From positions 23,607,617 to 23,671,616 of the forward strand of contig NC_031769.1 in the NCBI RefSeq assembly GCF_001522545.3: DNA of 64,000 nt, in the 5' to 3' direction. This document shows, one piece after another, positions 1 through 13,600 of this stretch (its first letter is position 1; each line of letters opens with the position of its first letter). Below the pieces are notes generated by a model. The model was not told the DNA's origin and made no database searches. It was given only the letters and a program-made list of their open reading frames with translations. The translations under genes and the position numbers were made by a program. This DNA comes from Parus major (Eukaryota; Chordata; Aves; Passeriformes; Paridae).

Positions 1-2599
1 ATCAGACCTGTCTGTGAATCCAAAAAGCATTTTTATGTACAAGTGTCCATTCTTCTCACCTGTCACACCAAGGTAGATATCAAGTGCTGGTATTTACTCA
101 GCTCATTGACCCTGGAGAAGCTGCTCAAAAATTGGTTTAAGTTTCTTTCTTCACTGAAAGAACTTTACACCAAAAACTACAGCCCCAAAACTGGCTATTA
201 ATTACAGTGATCAGAGAAGGGAAAAGCTCCAAAGACCTGAGCAGGACCTGTTGTGCTCACAAAGCTGGTTTTGGAATCACACCTACATTTGTGGAAGTTG
301 CAGCAATCTACTCTACAATACCGAATATTTTGGAAGGAGAGACTCCTAAGAGGTGTTGTCCTGAGGTCTATGCCATACTCAGAGCTGTACTTACTCATGA
401 AGCACCTGAACTGCCTTTAAACTCTCTTTCTTTGGCCTTTAAATCTGTTCACAAAACAAGTGTGCAGCATAATTAACAATCCAGCCTTGGCACAGGCACA
501 GAAGTTGATCAGAATGAACAGCAAAATCATCTGTATGGTGAGCCAGATAACTTCAGCCTGTTCATGGTGGGAGAACCCATTTATTTGAATTTCTTTCCCA
601 ATGATTTTACTGGCGTGTTAAATTCCTCATCAATGAAGCTAAGTAATAATAGAATTTAGTAGTGTCATATACCTGAAGTGGCATCAGGAAGCTGAATTGG
701 CCATTCAGCTATTTTAATCCTTGGTTTTCCTTATTGATTTCATTTTAACTAAATGTGAATTGCCTAGCACTATGTTAAGAGTCGGTGTGGCAGAGGAAGG
801 GAAGAGAAGCAGAGTCCAGCTCTGAAAGTGAAGAGGCAGCAGGAAGCAGATCAAGAGCTGACACCTTAGATCTGCTGGACTTCAAATTAGTCAAAGGTGC
901 AGACCAATGTACTTAGAGAAGAAGCAGAAATCTGTCTGAAGGCTGACCTGTCCAGTTTGGGCCATGTTGATGAAGGCACTGACTTTTGTTTCCTGTTTGG
1001 GTTATTTTAGCAGGTTGCCTGAGGCTTTGAAGTTCTGTCTTTTCCCCATTTAGTAACATGTTTCCTAGGCAATAGGAATCACCAAGCTGAGTTATAATCT
1101 CAGTTACATCATGTGTCCCAGCAGGTTCTAGCTAATACACAAACCCCAGCACCTTTCCTGCATCAGTGATTTTTATGAGCATGTGGGATGCTACAGCTGA
1201 GCAGAGGCAGAGGAGCAGCTGGAGCAGTATCAGGCTCTGCAGCCTTGGAGGAGGTGCTGCAGCCATGGAGAGGCTTCACCTTGATGCCTGCAGTGCTGAG
1301 AGCCTTTAGAGAGGCACTGAGTGTGAAATGGGATTTTCTGGTGTCCCAGGGATGAAAAAGGTTTTTCTATGAGAGACAATGAGTGCAGAAACACTCTTAA
1401 CAACACTCATAACAGAAATGCTGTTTCATGACACCACTTTTCACAGCAAACACTACTTGCTTATCTTATCATGCTCAACCCTTGCTACATGATACACTTG
1501 GCACCTTTTAAGATTTATCTACCTCTGCAACTCCTGTACTGGTCCCCATTGACTAAAGTGATATAGGTAGTAGAGGGTAATAGTAGCACACCAAACAGTA
1601 GATATTAACCTCTTATATACTAAAAAAAGCCTTTTTCTTAACAGGGTGTGGAAAAAGAGACAGTGAGACACCTTCTCTTCACCTAAAGGAACAGATAGTA
1701 AATTGAATATAAGAGAAAGAGAAGTTTGAAAGTGAGAAAGATGAAGAGAGCCATAAACCAAATTTTTGCCTTTTATGGATGAAAACATTACAAAACCTGT
1801 AGCTTCATTAAGACTTCTCTGGGACCTACGCGATAGAAAATATTGGTTTAATGTTCACTCATGGGATTTTTTTTGACACAGCACCTTGGAAGGACCGTGG
1901 CTGATCAGAGCTGTAGTGATGGGATGGCCCAATTGCCATGCATAGTGGAGGGCTCCATAGCTGGGTTTCCAGAGGCAAGCTCCAGCACTGGTGTCCAAAT
2001 AACTTGTGGTGGAAATTGCAGGAGCTCTTTCCCCCACCCCATCCCTTCTGCTGTAGGATTTTACATAAGGGACATGACCAAGAACTTGTGGCTTTTCCTC
2101 TTGTGGTATGAGAATCCTTGACAAAAGGAAGTGGTTGGTTTGTCTAGACAAATCTCAGGAGACAGAACATATAAGAGGCCCAGGCTTTTAACCCATTGTG
2201 AGTGCCTAGTATCAGGTTTAGGATTTTTATTAGAGCAAAGGCTGGAAACCTTTGACTCTGTTTGCTTGATATAGCAAAGATCTCTGTAAGTCCTGCAGGA
2301 ATACTTTACTGAATGGTCATTTGCATCAGCAAAGATTTTATAGTAAATGTTCTCTGATTATTCTGTTTTTTCATGATTATTACAACACAGACTCTGTGCC
2401 TTTAACTCTCTCTTTTCTGTGCTCTGCATCTTTCAGCATCATGCACATGTGAGGACATTCCTTCACAATGCTATACCACTGTGCCCTTTCTAAGACTGAT
2501 GATACAGAAGTGTCAGCATCATCCTCTCTTTACATTTCTATTTATTGTGGACAGTACCAGCAATCTAGGGTGTATATTTCAAAGAATTTTCTGTTTTAA

Positions 2600-2634
2600 G
2601 ATATATATTATCTATGTGTGTATATATATATATT
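2600..2634. repeat. TA/TG microsatellite
   Basis: Alternating ATATATAT and TGTGTGTATATATATATAT sequence, an ordinary dinucleotide repeat. Confidence 0.7.
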
Positions 2635-3443
2635 CACGTTTCTATTAACACCTAGTTACTGGTAATGGCTGAGGAAATATGTGCTTTTATAAGAAAATAA
2701 TGGATTTTCCTGGCTTTTTGAATTCTAGAAATAAGTCTTCTCATATTAACACAGTGTAAAAAATATTGAAAGATGCACAAGGTCATTTAAAACATGGCTT
2801 CCTAGATGTTATTCAGAGAACTAGCCTAGCTTTTGTTCTTATAAAAAGAGCCCCTAATCTACAGTCTTGTTTAGCATTTCATTGCTTTTATTACAAAGCA
2901 AGGCTAATATCACAATATTTCTAAGTTATTAAAATTGAGAATAAATTGTGCTTCAGGGAACTTTTTTTGGAACAAATAGAACATTTTTTTATCAGATTTG
3001 TGATTCTAAAGCAATACTGGTTACCATGTGTCATGAATGATAAAACTGCTGTCCCCAGAAGTTTAGGATATTCTCTGTGTCAATAATGCATCTGAAATAT
3101 GTCCTCAGAGCTCACACTAGAAGGGAAATACTGGTGATGGAAAATTTCTATTGGATCAATTGCAAATATCTCTTTCTTCCAAGAATTTTTGTTCTGACAT
3201 ATCCCAGCTATGGATGAGTCAATCCTAGTAATCCTAGGCCAAATCTTAGGCCAATTTCCACACCAAGTAATCCTAGGCCAAAACCAAAGATTTTGTAATT
3301 CCCTTTGTAGCTGTGTGGATAACTGAAACAGATGAGATAGATCTCTGTGTGTGCAGATGTTAAATAAATCTAAGTGCAAGAAGAATATTTTGTCTTTGCT
3401 TTGGCACCAGCAAAGAAGCTCCTGAGATGGAAATGATGTATGT

Positions 3444-3845
3444 CTAGATGTATGTCCAGAGTGCCACAGAGCTAGGGGGTGGTCCACAAAGCTGATGTTC
3501 CTGAGGATGAGACCTGAAACCGCCCAAAAAAAGGTCAAGCAGAGAAGTTAAATCTGGCATGTCACTCTTTTCTACATTTTGAGACATTTTTTCATATTTC
3601 TTAATAAAAGTGGAGTTTAGGTCCCCCTCGGGCAGAAACAGGGACAGGACGTGGATTCCCCCTCTATTGAGAAGCTCTCTCATGTCTCCGTCAGCATCTC
3701 CTGCACAAGGGGTTCCAGGTCTGACCCTGGCAAAAGGGTGTGCTTTGCTCAGCCAGGTGAGCAGCAGATCAGCTGGAACCCCATGGTGAGAGTCACTCAC
3801 CATGAAAACCAAATGCTCTAGAGGTGAATTCATCCTCTCGGGCAC
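3444..3845 (-). pseudogene. Unidentified 133-codon open frame, possible coding relic
   Basis: The middle of this minus-strand frame (DADGDMRELLNRGGIHVLSL) looks more like folded protein than random DNA, with balanced charged and hydrophobic residues. The local G+C is also raised. A donor-like ATG|GTGAGT and an acceptor-like TTTTGCCAG occur inside the frame. No family is recognised. Confidence 0.15.
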
Positions 3846-5665
3846 AGCAGGATGTCCCAGTGGAACTGCTGCTGCCCGTGGTGTCCCATGGTGTCACCCA
3901 GAGGCTGGGTTCTCAGGGGGTGTGGGCACTCCCCTGGGTGAGGTAATTTTGCCTGCAGAGCACATGTTCCCCAAGAGCTCTTTGCAGACTCCTACAGCCC
4001 GTTTGGAAGGGGATGGACATTCCTCCTTTGCCCCAGGACCAGCCCCACTGTGCCTAAGCTCCAGACACCCACATCCTCCTGTGCATCTCAGTGTCCTGCA
4101 GTTGTTCCCTGCCTTGCAGGTCGTGGTGAGTTCTCTCTCCTTTCAGAGCTCTTGATCTTGCTCTTGCTCACTCTCTCCCTCTTTATGAGGGTGTTACCTG
4201 GGTGTTTTATCACAGCCTCCAGGAGAAGGCTGTTTACAAACATTCTTCACAGCAGCTGTGTGACTTGAGACACCCAACAAATGTGAAATGGAACAGAAGA
4301 AACTGGAGCACTCGCTGGTTTTGAAAGAAAACATTGTCTTCAGGCAGGAATCAAGCTAGGCCTGCCAGACAAAGTGCATCTCAGCATGGAGAGTGTCCAG
4401 CCTTTGACTCCTGCTCATCAGCAGACTAACAACCTCCAGTTTTACTGTGCCTATCAGTTGCTCCTAGTGATTCATCTTCAGAGTGAAAACTTACTGACTA
4501 CAGATAGAAAAAAAAACCAATGTATTTTCTATATCCATCCAGACAGTGATCTCTGCAGGAAGCATAAGGAGGCTTCTTAAACCTACCTTTTCCTGCTTGA
4601 ATCTGTGCTGGGTACTGCTTCTTCTTTGTGAGACAGGAGAGCAGCTGAGGAAATAATCCTGGGGACAAAACTTGAAAATAATCTATTTTGTTCTAAATGT
4701 TCAATAGCGGACTAGTCATATGAAAGCCTGGGAATTAGAGCTAATATCCTCACACATCTCTGACTCCCTTGGCTCCTGGTGTGCATTGATGTAAGGGGGA
4801 GAGAACAAGAACCCAGCTACTCTCCATTTCAGTGACGCTGTATCTAATCACAAGAAGCACTTATTGGAGGCACAGAGAAGCCTTGGGGATATGCTTATCA
4901 CACACCTGGTAAAATGTAATGACTCACACAAAGCTGCACTTGCAGTATTTCTCCTTCCTAGTCCATTGCATGTGCTGAGCATTTCTGTAATACATGTGAA
5001 GTCTGATTTCCTTCACTCCCTACAAAGTTTTTTTCATCTCCCTGCAGTGAGTCTGTTCTGACATCACTCTTTGTTATGCCTCCTGAATCAAACTCAAGAC
5101 ATCTCCTACTACATTTCCTGAACACAGACAGCTAAACAGATGACCAGGTAAAGTCAATTTACAGTGAAACTTTTAAGAAACTCTGAACCTTGTTATTTAT
5201 TATTACCTTGTGGATGATCATGCTTGTACCGAAGGGATGGGAGGAAGAATTTTCCCTTTTGTGAACACCGTAAGTTTGACTGCAAAGATTACCATGGAAT
5301 TAAGCCATAATTTGTAGCCCCTGGCATACAAATGGCATTATGCTATTACTTTCAGCATACTGCACTTTGACCTGTATGCCTTCCTGTATAATTACTGCTT
5401 TCTTTTAACAAGTCAGGTGTCAATAATAGTTCCCAGAATTCACTAAAGATGAAGAATTATATCATTTAACAAATCCAGTTCATTAGTCTGTGACCCTACT
5501 TTTAAAAAACACAATATTCTTTTGTGTCTGATGTGTCCTTTCACTTTCTGCCAGGGACAACCCAACACTCAGGCATTCAGTTTCTCAGTGACTTTCAAGA
5601 TTTATATCTACAATAGCACCTCATTCCTCATGCCCTTTTGTTGTAGGATATGGCTTTAATAATTC

Positions 5666-5669
<4 letters not shown>

Positions 5670-5706
<37 letters not shown>
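5670..5706 (-). repeat. Poly(T) tract of 37 bases
   Basis: An uninterrupted T run. On the minus strand it is poly(A), preceded about 55 nt upstream by AATAAA (5766-5761), which could mark an old retrocopy, though no source gene is recognised. Confidence 0.8.
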
Positions 5707-5708
<2 letters not shown>

Positions 5709-8700
5709 CAGGGGTCTTCTGGGAATAGATTGGTGATTGATCTGGGCTAAGTTCATAATATTTATTTAAAAAAAAAAATTCTAAATCCTAGTTTAGTTTC
5801 CAGCACCAAGCAGCAGTGCAGATGAGGGGAGCATGTGGTGCAGCAGCACCTGGGAAGAAGCGAGAGCACCCAGGGTAGAGAAGGGCCAAGAACTTCTCAG
5901 TCTGACTTTGTCACTAGGTGCAAAATCTAAAGAGTAAAATCTGGGTTTTGTGCCTGGATTAACAAAGAGAAACTGGTTTTTGCTTTCAGAAATGCAAGAG
6001 CCTGGAGTTGTTTCTATAATGAATGGACTGCTAAACTCCAGAGGATGTATCACCCGCAGCTAAATATTTCTGATATGGAGGACACAGTAAGAAAGACATT
6101 TCAGATTAGTTTTTAGCCAGTTTTATTTAGGACAAGAGAATAAACTGCTCTTTTTTTTCAACAGACAGTGTTCCAGAGCTTCTAGTGAAGAATGTTTTTT
6201 GTTTGTCAGAGAAAAACAGTATTTTTTATAGATTTTCTTAAAATTACTTTCTTTAGATGGTCGTGATTGTCCATGAGGGTTACATAATTGTACCTGAGGC
6301 ATGGTAGTGAAAAGTTTAACTTTTCATCCAGCATTGTGGATTTACTAAGTCATTTCATCTCTCTAGGAAAGTGGGATTTATCATATGTATTTGTATATTT
6401 ACATTATCTGACATGAAACTGCCAAGCAACTTTTCCCCTAGGAGTTCCACTGAGCTCCTGTGTGTCCATCCTGAAAAATAAATCCTATTTGGATTTGATA
6501 TTTGGCATCAATTGTCTACTAAAATCTTGTTGTTTTTACCTCCAAAGTGAAAAATTCCCAACATCACAAAAAATTAACTCTAGGAGTGATGTCTTTGTTC
6601 TGTTATTTTCTTGGTACCTGCAAAAAATAAAAGTGCAACTCTATTCTTAAGTCCTGAAAAAAGTGCTTTCTTAAGGAAAATTTAATTTGCATATGAAACT
6701 GGTTCAACTCTTAAATTGTGTATGAATTTCAAATGGAATGCATTTTATTTTAAGCAATGCAATGCTGCTTTTATTTTCCTTTTCCTGAAAAATAAATGAT
6801 CATGTTTTTTAGAGCAAAATTGCTGGAGATTGACATCTGACTTTATATAAGATAGTTAATTTATAAAAATTAAGCCTGTCTCTTGAGATATTACTGGAAC
6901 AAGGCAGCAGATATCAACAGCTTGAATGCAGCCCGCTAGAAAAATCAGTATTGGACAGTCTGGAAGGTGCAGTAAGCTGGGAATTAATGAGTGACCTACA
7001 GAAGGCTATGAGAGACTTTCATTTCTCAGTTTTCCTTACCTCAAAGAAAATTACAGGACCCTGCTCATCTGGTTAATGGAAAATTGGCTTAGTGGCTTCC
7101 TGATCTACTCCCTGCCTTCCCCTGCTGCTTTCAGCTTGCCTCAGGCTGGTAGTTAAAAGCCCTGTGCAAACGCAGAGGTTGGGTTAGGCTATGGGTGTCA
7201 GAAAAATATGTTTTTACCAAGGTGAAGTTTTGGATAACTGATTAGTTGAACTTCTCAACTTTGTTTTGAGTATATTCAAGAAAGTTTCTGGGGGAAACTT
7301 TCAATTTAGTTGGGGAAAAATGGCAGATTTGCTATCAAACTTTATGTGGGTGATTTTCTCAGTGTTTATTCTGCTATTTAAAAAAAGGAAGAAAACTTTC
7401 TTTCCTTTGTGTGTGATGCTGGGAGAATAAACCCTGCACTTCTGTGATTGACTCAAATGGGCTACAAAATGAAGAATCAATAAAAAGAATAATATCTTTT
7501 AAAAGTAATATATTTTAAACAAAAACAGCTTCCAGGACTCATTTAGCTGCTGAAGCATGGGAGTTAATCATCAGCTAGACATGAGAAGATGAAAATAAAT
7601 CTCCAGTGCGGAGTCTAGGCTCTGCTGCTTATCAAGTAAAGAAACTTTCTGATACATGTTCTCAAGTCTGCTGTTTCTGTGGGCTGAGTTAATATCTCTG
7701 ATGCCAACTTTCTCCTATCACAGACTGTCACACAGGTGAGTGAGTGAGGGACCTGTGTGAAGACAGGGTATGTCATCTCACATTTTCCTTTACATACACT
7801 GATGTGTTAGGCTTTTCATTTTTTGACACACAGTAATAACAGTTGCTTTCAGGGTTCTTTTCCCTCCCTTGGCATGACTAGGTCAGTCTCCTGGGACCAA
7901 AGCTCAGCCATAACCTACAGGAATGAGGCATCCTGGAACAATTCTTTGGGCTTTGATGGACATACGTTCAATTACTTGCTCTTTGCACAGTGGTAGGGAG
8001 GAAGTAGCAGATGACAGGTGACTGGTACATAGTTCATAAAATGAAGGAAGTAGCATGTTTTCCCATCTCTCTCATGCTTCAAAAATAGGAATTCTTTGTC
8101 CTGCCAAACACATATATAAATAACCTTGTTATCTGTGCTTTGCACAAATTGGTGTAGACAGCTAAAATTCTTGATTATTTACTTATTTTTCCCCAAGATT
8201 CAATGAAGGTTATATAGTCAAAGGAAAACATAATTTCAGGTGTCAATTATCATTGCCAAAAATCTTTGTTTGTAAAACTAGAAAAAAAGTACTCAGAAGA
8301 GGATGTTAAAAAAAACAAACAACCACATGAAACACATTGGAGAAGAGGGAAAAGCAAGGGATTTGGTAAAACATAAGAGACCCTCTGCAAATATTGACCC
8401 TGGAAATAACAACACTTTTGTGATGGGAATATCAGACAGTGGAAAAGAACAGGCTTGCCCATCACGTTATGGCCTACAAGCTGGACAAGCTCTTCCCACA
8501 AAGTAGTTCTGAAAATGCCACCAATGCAAATGTCCTTTTTGAGAGACAGGAGCCTGCTGTAAGCGCTGTTGAGAAGATGACATTTAGGAGCCCAGATATC
8601 TTCAAGGTTCACCTCATCTAAAAATTCACTATTTTGATTTTGAGACTTGACAAAGCTTAATTTTTTTTTGATCTTGAGTCACACTTCTAGCCATCTGTAA

Positions 8701-10439
8701 GCCAGTAAGGCTTTCAACTTGTCATCTGGATAAAACTAGAGTTTATGCAGCTACAATAGCCAGGAAAGAGTTTACTTTAGTGGCATGTTTCTTTCAGGGT
8801 ATGTTTCGTGATTACTATTTAAAGGTAAATATTCAATATGAGCATTTTGAACATTTCCCCTTTTTTTCTTTTTTTCTTTTTTTTTTTTTAAAGTTCTTTT
8901 TTAATTTAGAACTTTACCATGGTTGAAAGTTACTTTCCTTCATGCACACATATCTTTGTGCTATGAAAATTTTTCTGTACATCAGAATTGTAATCAATGC
9001 CCAAGACTCAGCTGGCATCCAACACTGAGTGTTAAGATCTATAGTGTAGTGCAGAGACAATGCAGACACACAGAAACTATTGCCTAAAGGTAATTACATA
9101 AAAAAAGAGCTGATTTCCACCTTTCCAGTTTAAAGCAACTGTCCCTTTTCCTTTTAAATATTTTCAAATTTCTCTAAGGTCTATGACAATATTGTATTCG
9201 CAGACATCCTTATTCTTCTTCTAAATGTCAGGATGTTTATTCTAAGAGGTTTGAAGCTGGAGACTGTAATGTGCATAAAATAATTTTTTATTCCAAAGAA
9301 TAAAATATATTTAGCTGGACAAATAGCAGCAGCAACCACTTCAGTAAAGGCATCTTAGGCATACACACATACAAGCTTATACAAATTATTTATTCAGCCA
9401 AATAAAAACACCTGGGTTGCATTCATGATGAAAAACACTGTGGCAATGGAAGTTTCACAGGGACAGTCTGCTTATCTTATGCAGTAATTAAAAATCTGGG
9501 ATGTTATGTATGGGTGCCTCCCTGCCTTGACGAAATATGGCAGGTTTCCATCTACCTGCTGCTTTCTTTCTAGAAAAGAACTAAAAAAGCTGAATTATAA
9601 GCTTTTTCAGCTGTATTAAGAATATGAAATTATGCAATACCAGCTGCCAGTAAAACAAAATAGAGATAAATGCAAGGCTTGCAGGCACTTCAGACTGTGG
9701 GCAGGTGGAGAGCATCTGTCTCGGTGCTATGGCTCTCATGACTTTTCCAGTCAGCCCTCGTCAGATAAGAAGCTCACAGGTTTTCAGCAGTTTTCTTTAA
9801 GCTTCTGGTCATCTGTACCTGGTCCTGCTGCCAATGTTGGGGAAGTGGCATTTTAAATTTATAAATGAAACCAGAAAAAACCCCGTCCAAGATCTAAAGA
9901 TTTCACCTCCTATTTTTTATCTCTGTGTAACTTCCTGGGACACCAGCATAGTTTTTCAGTGCCATGGGCTGTACTAAGGTACCACATGATTGAACTGTGT
10001 GAAAACTGGAACAGGAGAGAGCTCACACCGTGTTGTCAGAGAGCTGCCCTGCTATCTGCAGGCATGAAATTATTCCATGAGCAACTATTAAGGTATGATG
10101 GTGGGGAGGGAAGAAGAAGATTAGAAAGGTATCCTGGAGACATCTGAGGGAAAAGAAAGATGCAAAACAGTTGTTACTGTTTATTCCAAATTTAAATATT
10201 TGCTGCTTTCAGCATTTCCTGAATGTAGTTTTTCCTTGTATCTCTGCAGTTGATGATGGAGAGGGTAACTCAAATTATTCAAGTGAAGGGCATTTCTTGC
10301 AATAACAGTTAAGTGCTTACTAGAGGAAAAAAAAGGTATCTGATGAAGATATTGCAGCTTTTTAGTACCTTAGAGTACCTACAAGAAAGATGGAGAGAGG
10401 ATGCTTATACAAGAGTAGGTAGTGACAGTGTAAGGGGAA
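5707..10439. other. Intergenic DNA, no gene recognised
   Basis: AT-rich, with T-rich patches (for example 8858-8892). I see no exon, RNA gene or recognisable repeat family. Confidence 0.6.
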
Positions 10440-10690
10440 ATAGCTTCAAACTGAGAGCAGGTTTAGATTAAATCTATGGAAGAAATGCTTTACTGTGAGG
10501 ATGGTGAGGCACCAGAACTGGCTGCCTGAAGAAGCTGTGGATACCCCATCCCTGGAGGCATTCAAAGCCAGGTTGGTTGGGACTTTGAGCAGCCTGTGAA
10601 AGGCTTTGAGCAGGTCTAGTGAAAGGTGCCCCTGTCAATGGACAGGGGTTGGAACTAGATTATCCCTTCCAACCTGGCCATTCTATGGCT
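10440..10690 (+). mobile_element. CR1 LINE 3' fragment
   Basis: Contains typical CR1 3'-end text, such as GAAGCTGTGGATACCCCATC, CCTGGAGGCATTCAAAGCCA and GGGGTTGGAACTAGATTATC, ending CCATTCTATG. It is a 5'-truncated, decayed copy with no intact reverse transcriptase frame. Confidence 0.9.
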
Positions 10691-13600
10691 GCCTCTCCCC
10701 AGGCTGGAACAAGCTGACTGCCAACACCCTGTGCATTTATAGACAGCAGGAAAAATAGCAATGTCTCCTAGAAGAGCGTTGAAGGACAGAAAAGGGGACT
10801 GGAAGAATAAAAGGGTGACTGGATGGAGCACTATCCAGTGGGACAACTGCCTGGCTTTGCCATGGAAGCTGTGTTTCTATCCAGGAGAGGGAACTCAGTT
10901 CTGCAAGGGAGATGGTGTTGCTCATAAAGCTGCTGCTGCTGAATCCACTGTGCCACCCCTTTGCTTCATCAGCACAAGTGTCCTGCATTTCTTAGTTGTT
11001 CTGAGAGTGGAATTCATGTAACAGCTCTTCCCCTATATAGTCAGCATACTTGCTTTGTGTTCCCTTTGTAATGCTGACAGCTGTAAACTGAACATCTGTT
11101 GTTATTCTTGGCACACTTCCTCTTCCTTGAGGCACAACTCACTGTCCTAGAATTCAGAGGCTTTAATTGTCCCTGGTTGCTTGGTTTTTATTGTGTTTGA
11201 CCAGGATTTTTTTTTAAAATTGCAAAAAACAATCTGAGTGAAAATGATCTGGTCCTGATAGAGTTCATGGTTGTAAGAGAAAAGACTGAATCTGAGCAGA
11301 TGGTGACTATTTGCACTGTACTTCAAAAGGGCCAATGTAGCAGGCTGCAGACGGGGAGGCAAGGTGCTCATGGAGGAGAATTCCAAAGGGTAAAAATATT
11401 TCAGGAGAAATGCTAATTCCTATATGAAGCAATATCAAGGACACAACATAATTCTGTTCTCTTGTGGAATAATAATCATAACAGGAAAATACCATAGTGG
11501 GGAATTGATAAGGACTGGATAAGGCATACCTGGAAAACCAGAAAATCCAAGAGAAGTAAAAAGAGAAAACTGTTTTATTAACTATAATTATCTATAATTT
11601 ATTGCCACATGAAGGGGTGAAATTCATTTCAAAGAGAAAGCTGCAAAAGGGTGTCAAGTAAAACCAATGCTGACTAAATGTATAAAAAATAAATAATGTG
11701 CCACATTTTCTTCTATATATCTATTATAGAAAGGGAGAGAAAATAATCATCAGGAAGAGGATCAAACAAACTGCTTAGAACCTATTAGGTGCCACTTTCA
11801 CAAAAATATTAATTGTGATTTTTATTTAAACAGTTGAGGAACATTAAGGAGGAAAGTCCACACCAGGAGAGGGGAAAGAGCAGATTAAAGACTGTCTAGG
11901 TGAGTGGGATATATTCAGACTGAAAGCACAAGATGAATGTACCCTTGGTTTCTTACAGAACTGGCCAAACTGTATGTCCTTGAATAATTATGGTTTTTTT
12001 CTTTAAAAAAAAAGCATTTACCAAAAAATAGTGAAGCCCTAGAACACTGGGGAAGGAAAAATACTATAAAGAGAACAACTTTTTAAAAAAGTGGAAGAAA
12101 CTGTGATCTAGATAATTACACCTTAGGCAGCTTATTTTTAGCACCCATAAAGACTAGAAGAAATTACATTTAAATAGCCAAATAAATTATTTGAAATTTA
12201 GAAAATATAAACATAAAAAATGAGAAAAATATAATAATATAATAGAAAAGAGATATCTAAATTAGGACATTACTGAACAGTATGAAAAGATGGTGATTAT
12301 CTAGGCAGCTTGTGTGGGTAGCACAAGACAAAAATTCAGTTTAAGTAGAGGCAGAGAAGACACGAGTTAGATTTTAGAGCAAACTTGCAAATGATAAATA
12401 AGTTTGGGTAGTACCATTTGCAAAATAGATTGTAGAATTTGCAGTTGCACAGTCCCCAAAGAAGACAACCATCAACCTTTTCCTACATAAAGTTTGCTTT
12501 CACACCTCCCAGCAGTGAACTTTTTTATATGAGCAAGTTCCCACAGACTGCCCGTGCAAAGCCAGCTTTGATGGGTTGACTCTGCCTGTGGTTGCATGAC
12601 TTTGAAGTGTGAACAGATGTTTCATAAAGAATCTCTCTTAGATTTGAGTTGGCAATACTCAAAGAGACCAGCTCCCATTGGGAATGGTCTGGACAGAGGT
12701 GAGCCTGTGAGGGCTTCTGAACCTGCTCAGAGAAATTGCCCTTGCCTGTCCTACATCACAAGTGGCCTGACACCCCTATAGCCCTGCTGTCCATGTCTTG
12801 AACTTAGGGAAAGTCCCAAGGGTGGTTTTTGCTCATCAGAGCATCTTCTTTTTGGTCCTGAAACTCTGCTATCAAAATGTACAAGAGGCGTTGCACGGTT
12901 CATCTACACAGTTAGAAGTGAGACTGACCTCAAGGTTAGGTGAATCCATATATCCTTTAGAAAACATTAAAGAGTTATGATTTCTGCTAGGTAATTGTTC
13001 CTACTGTGTACCAAATATAGAGGGCAATGGGTTTGCTTCGACCCAGTTAAAAGAGGTACCTGAGACACAAGCAGAAAATAAGAGTAAAGCCTTGCCAGCA
13101 GATTTATATTTAATTGAGCTCCTCCTGAGGAGGCTAAAGCTGTGTAAGAAGTGAGCAGCAGCATGACCCATGTACTGTGATCAGATCCATGATCACATGC
13201 CTGGAGAATGTGCCATTTGTACACATGAACAAAAGCTTTATTGGACCACCAGGCAAACTTTCATCTGGAAAACAGCTACTTAAAGTGGAGACTGGGAGGG
13301 AAGAGAGATCTCCCAACACAGCACATCTGACTGGAAGTGGCTGAGTGTCTGACTGCTCAGTAAACCACATCTTAAAATCTCTTCTATTAAAAAGGCTAAA
13401 ATCCCTCTTAAAATAAGGATTTTTTGCTTCATTTTTTTCCTAGGCAGCTGCTCCAAAACCTCACTGATCTCATGATCTACACCACTTTTGAATTTCTATC
13501 CTAAACTGACAGTATTTTGCTATTTTATTTGTTCTTTTTTCTAGCAATGTCATTCAATTTTCATGGTCAGGGAGGAGCCACATCCTGTCTCAAGCTTTGT

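Larger units (their letters stand above)
1..5669. other. Intergenic DNA, no gene recognised
   Basis: AT-rich sequence holding the microsatellite at 2600 and the open frame at 3444-3845. The short repeated word AATCCTAGGCC occurs at about 3228-3280. Open frames are short and unconvincing. Confidence 0.6.
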
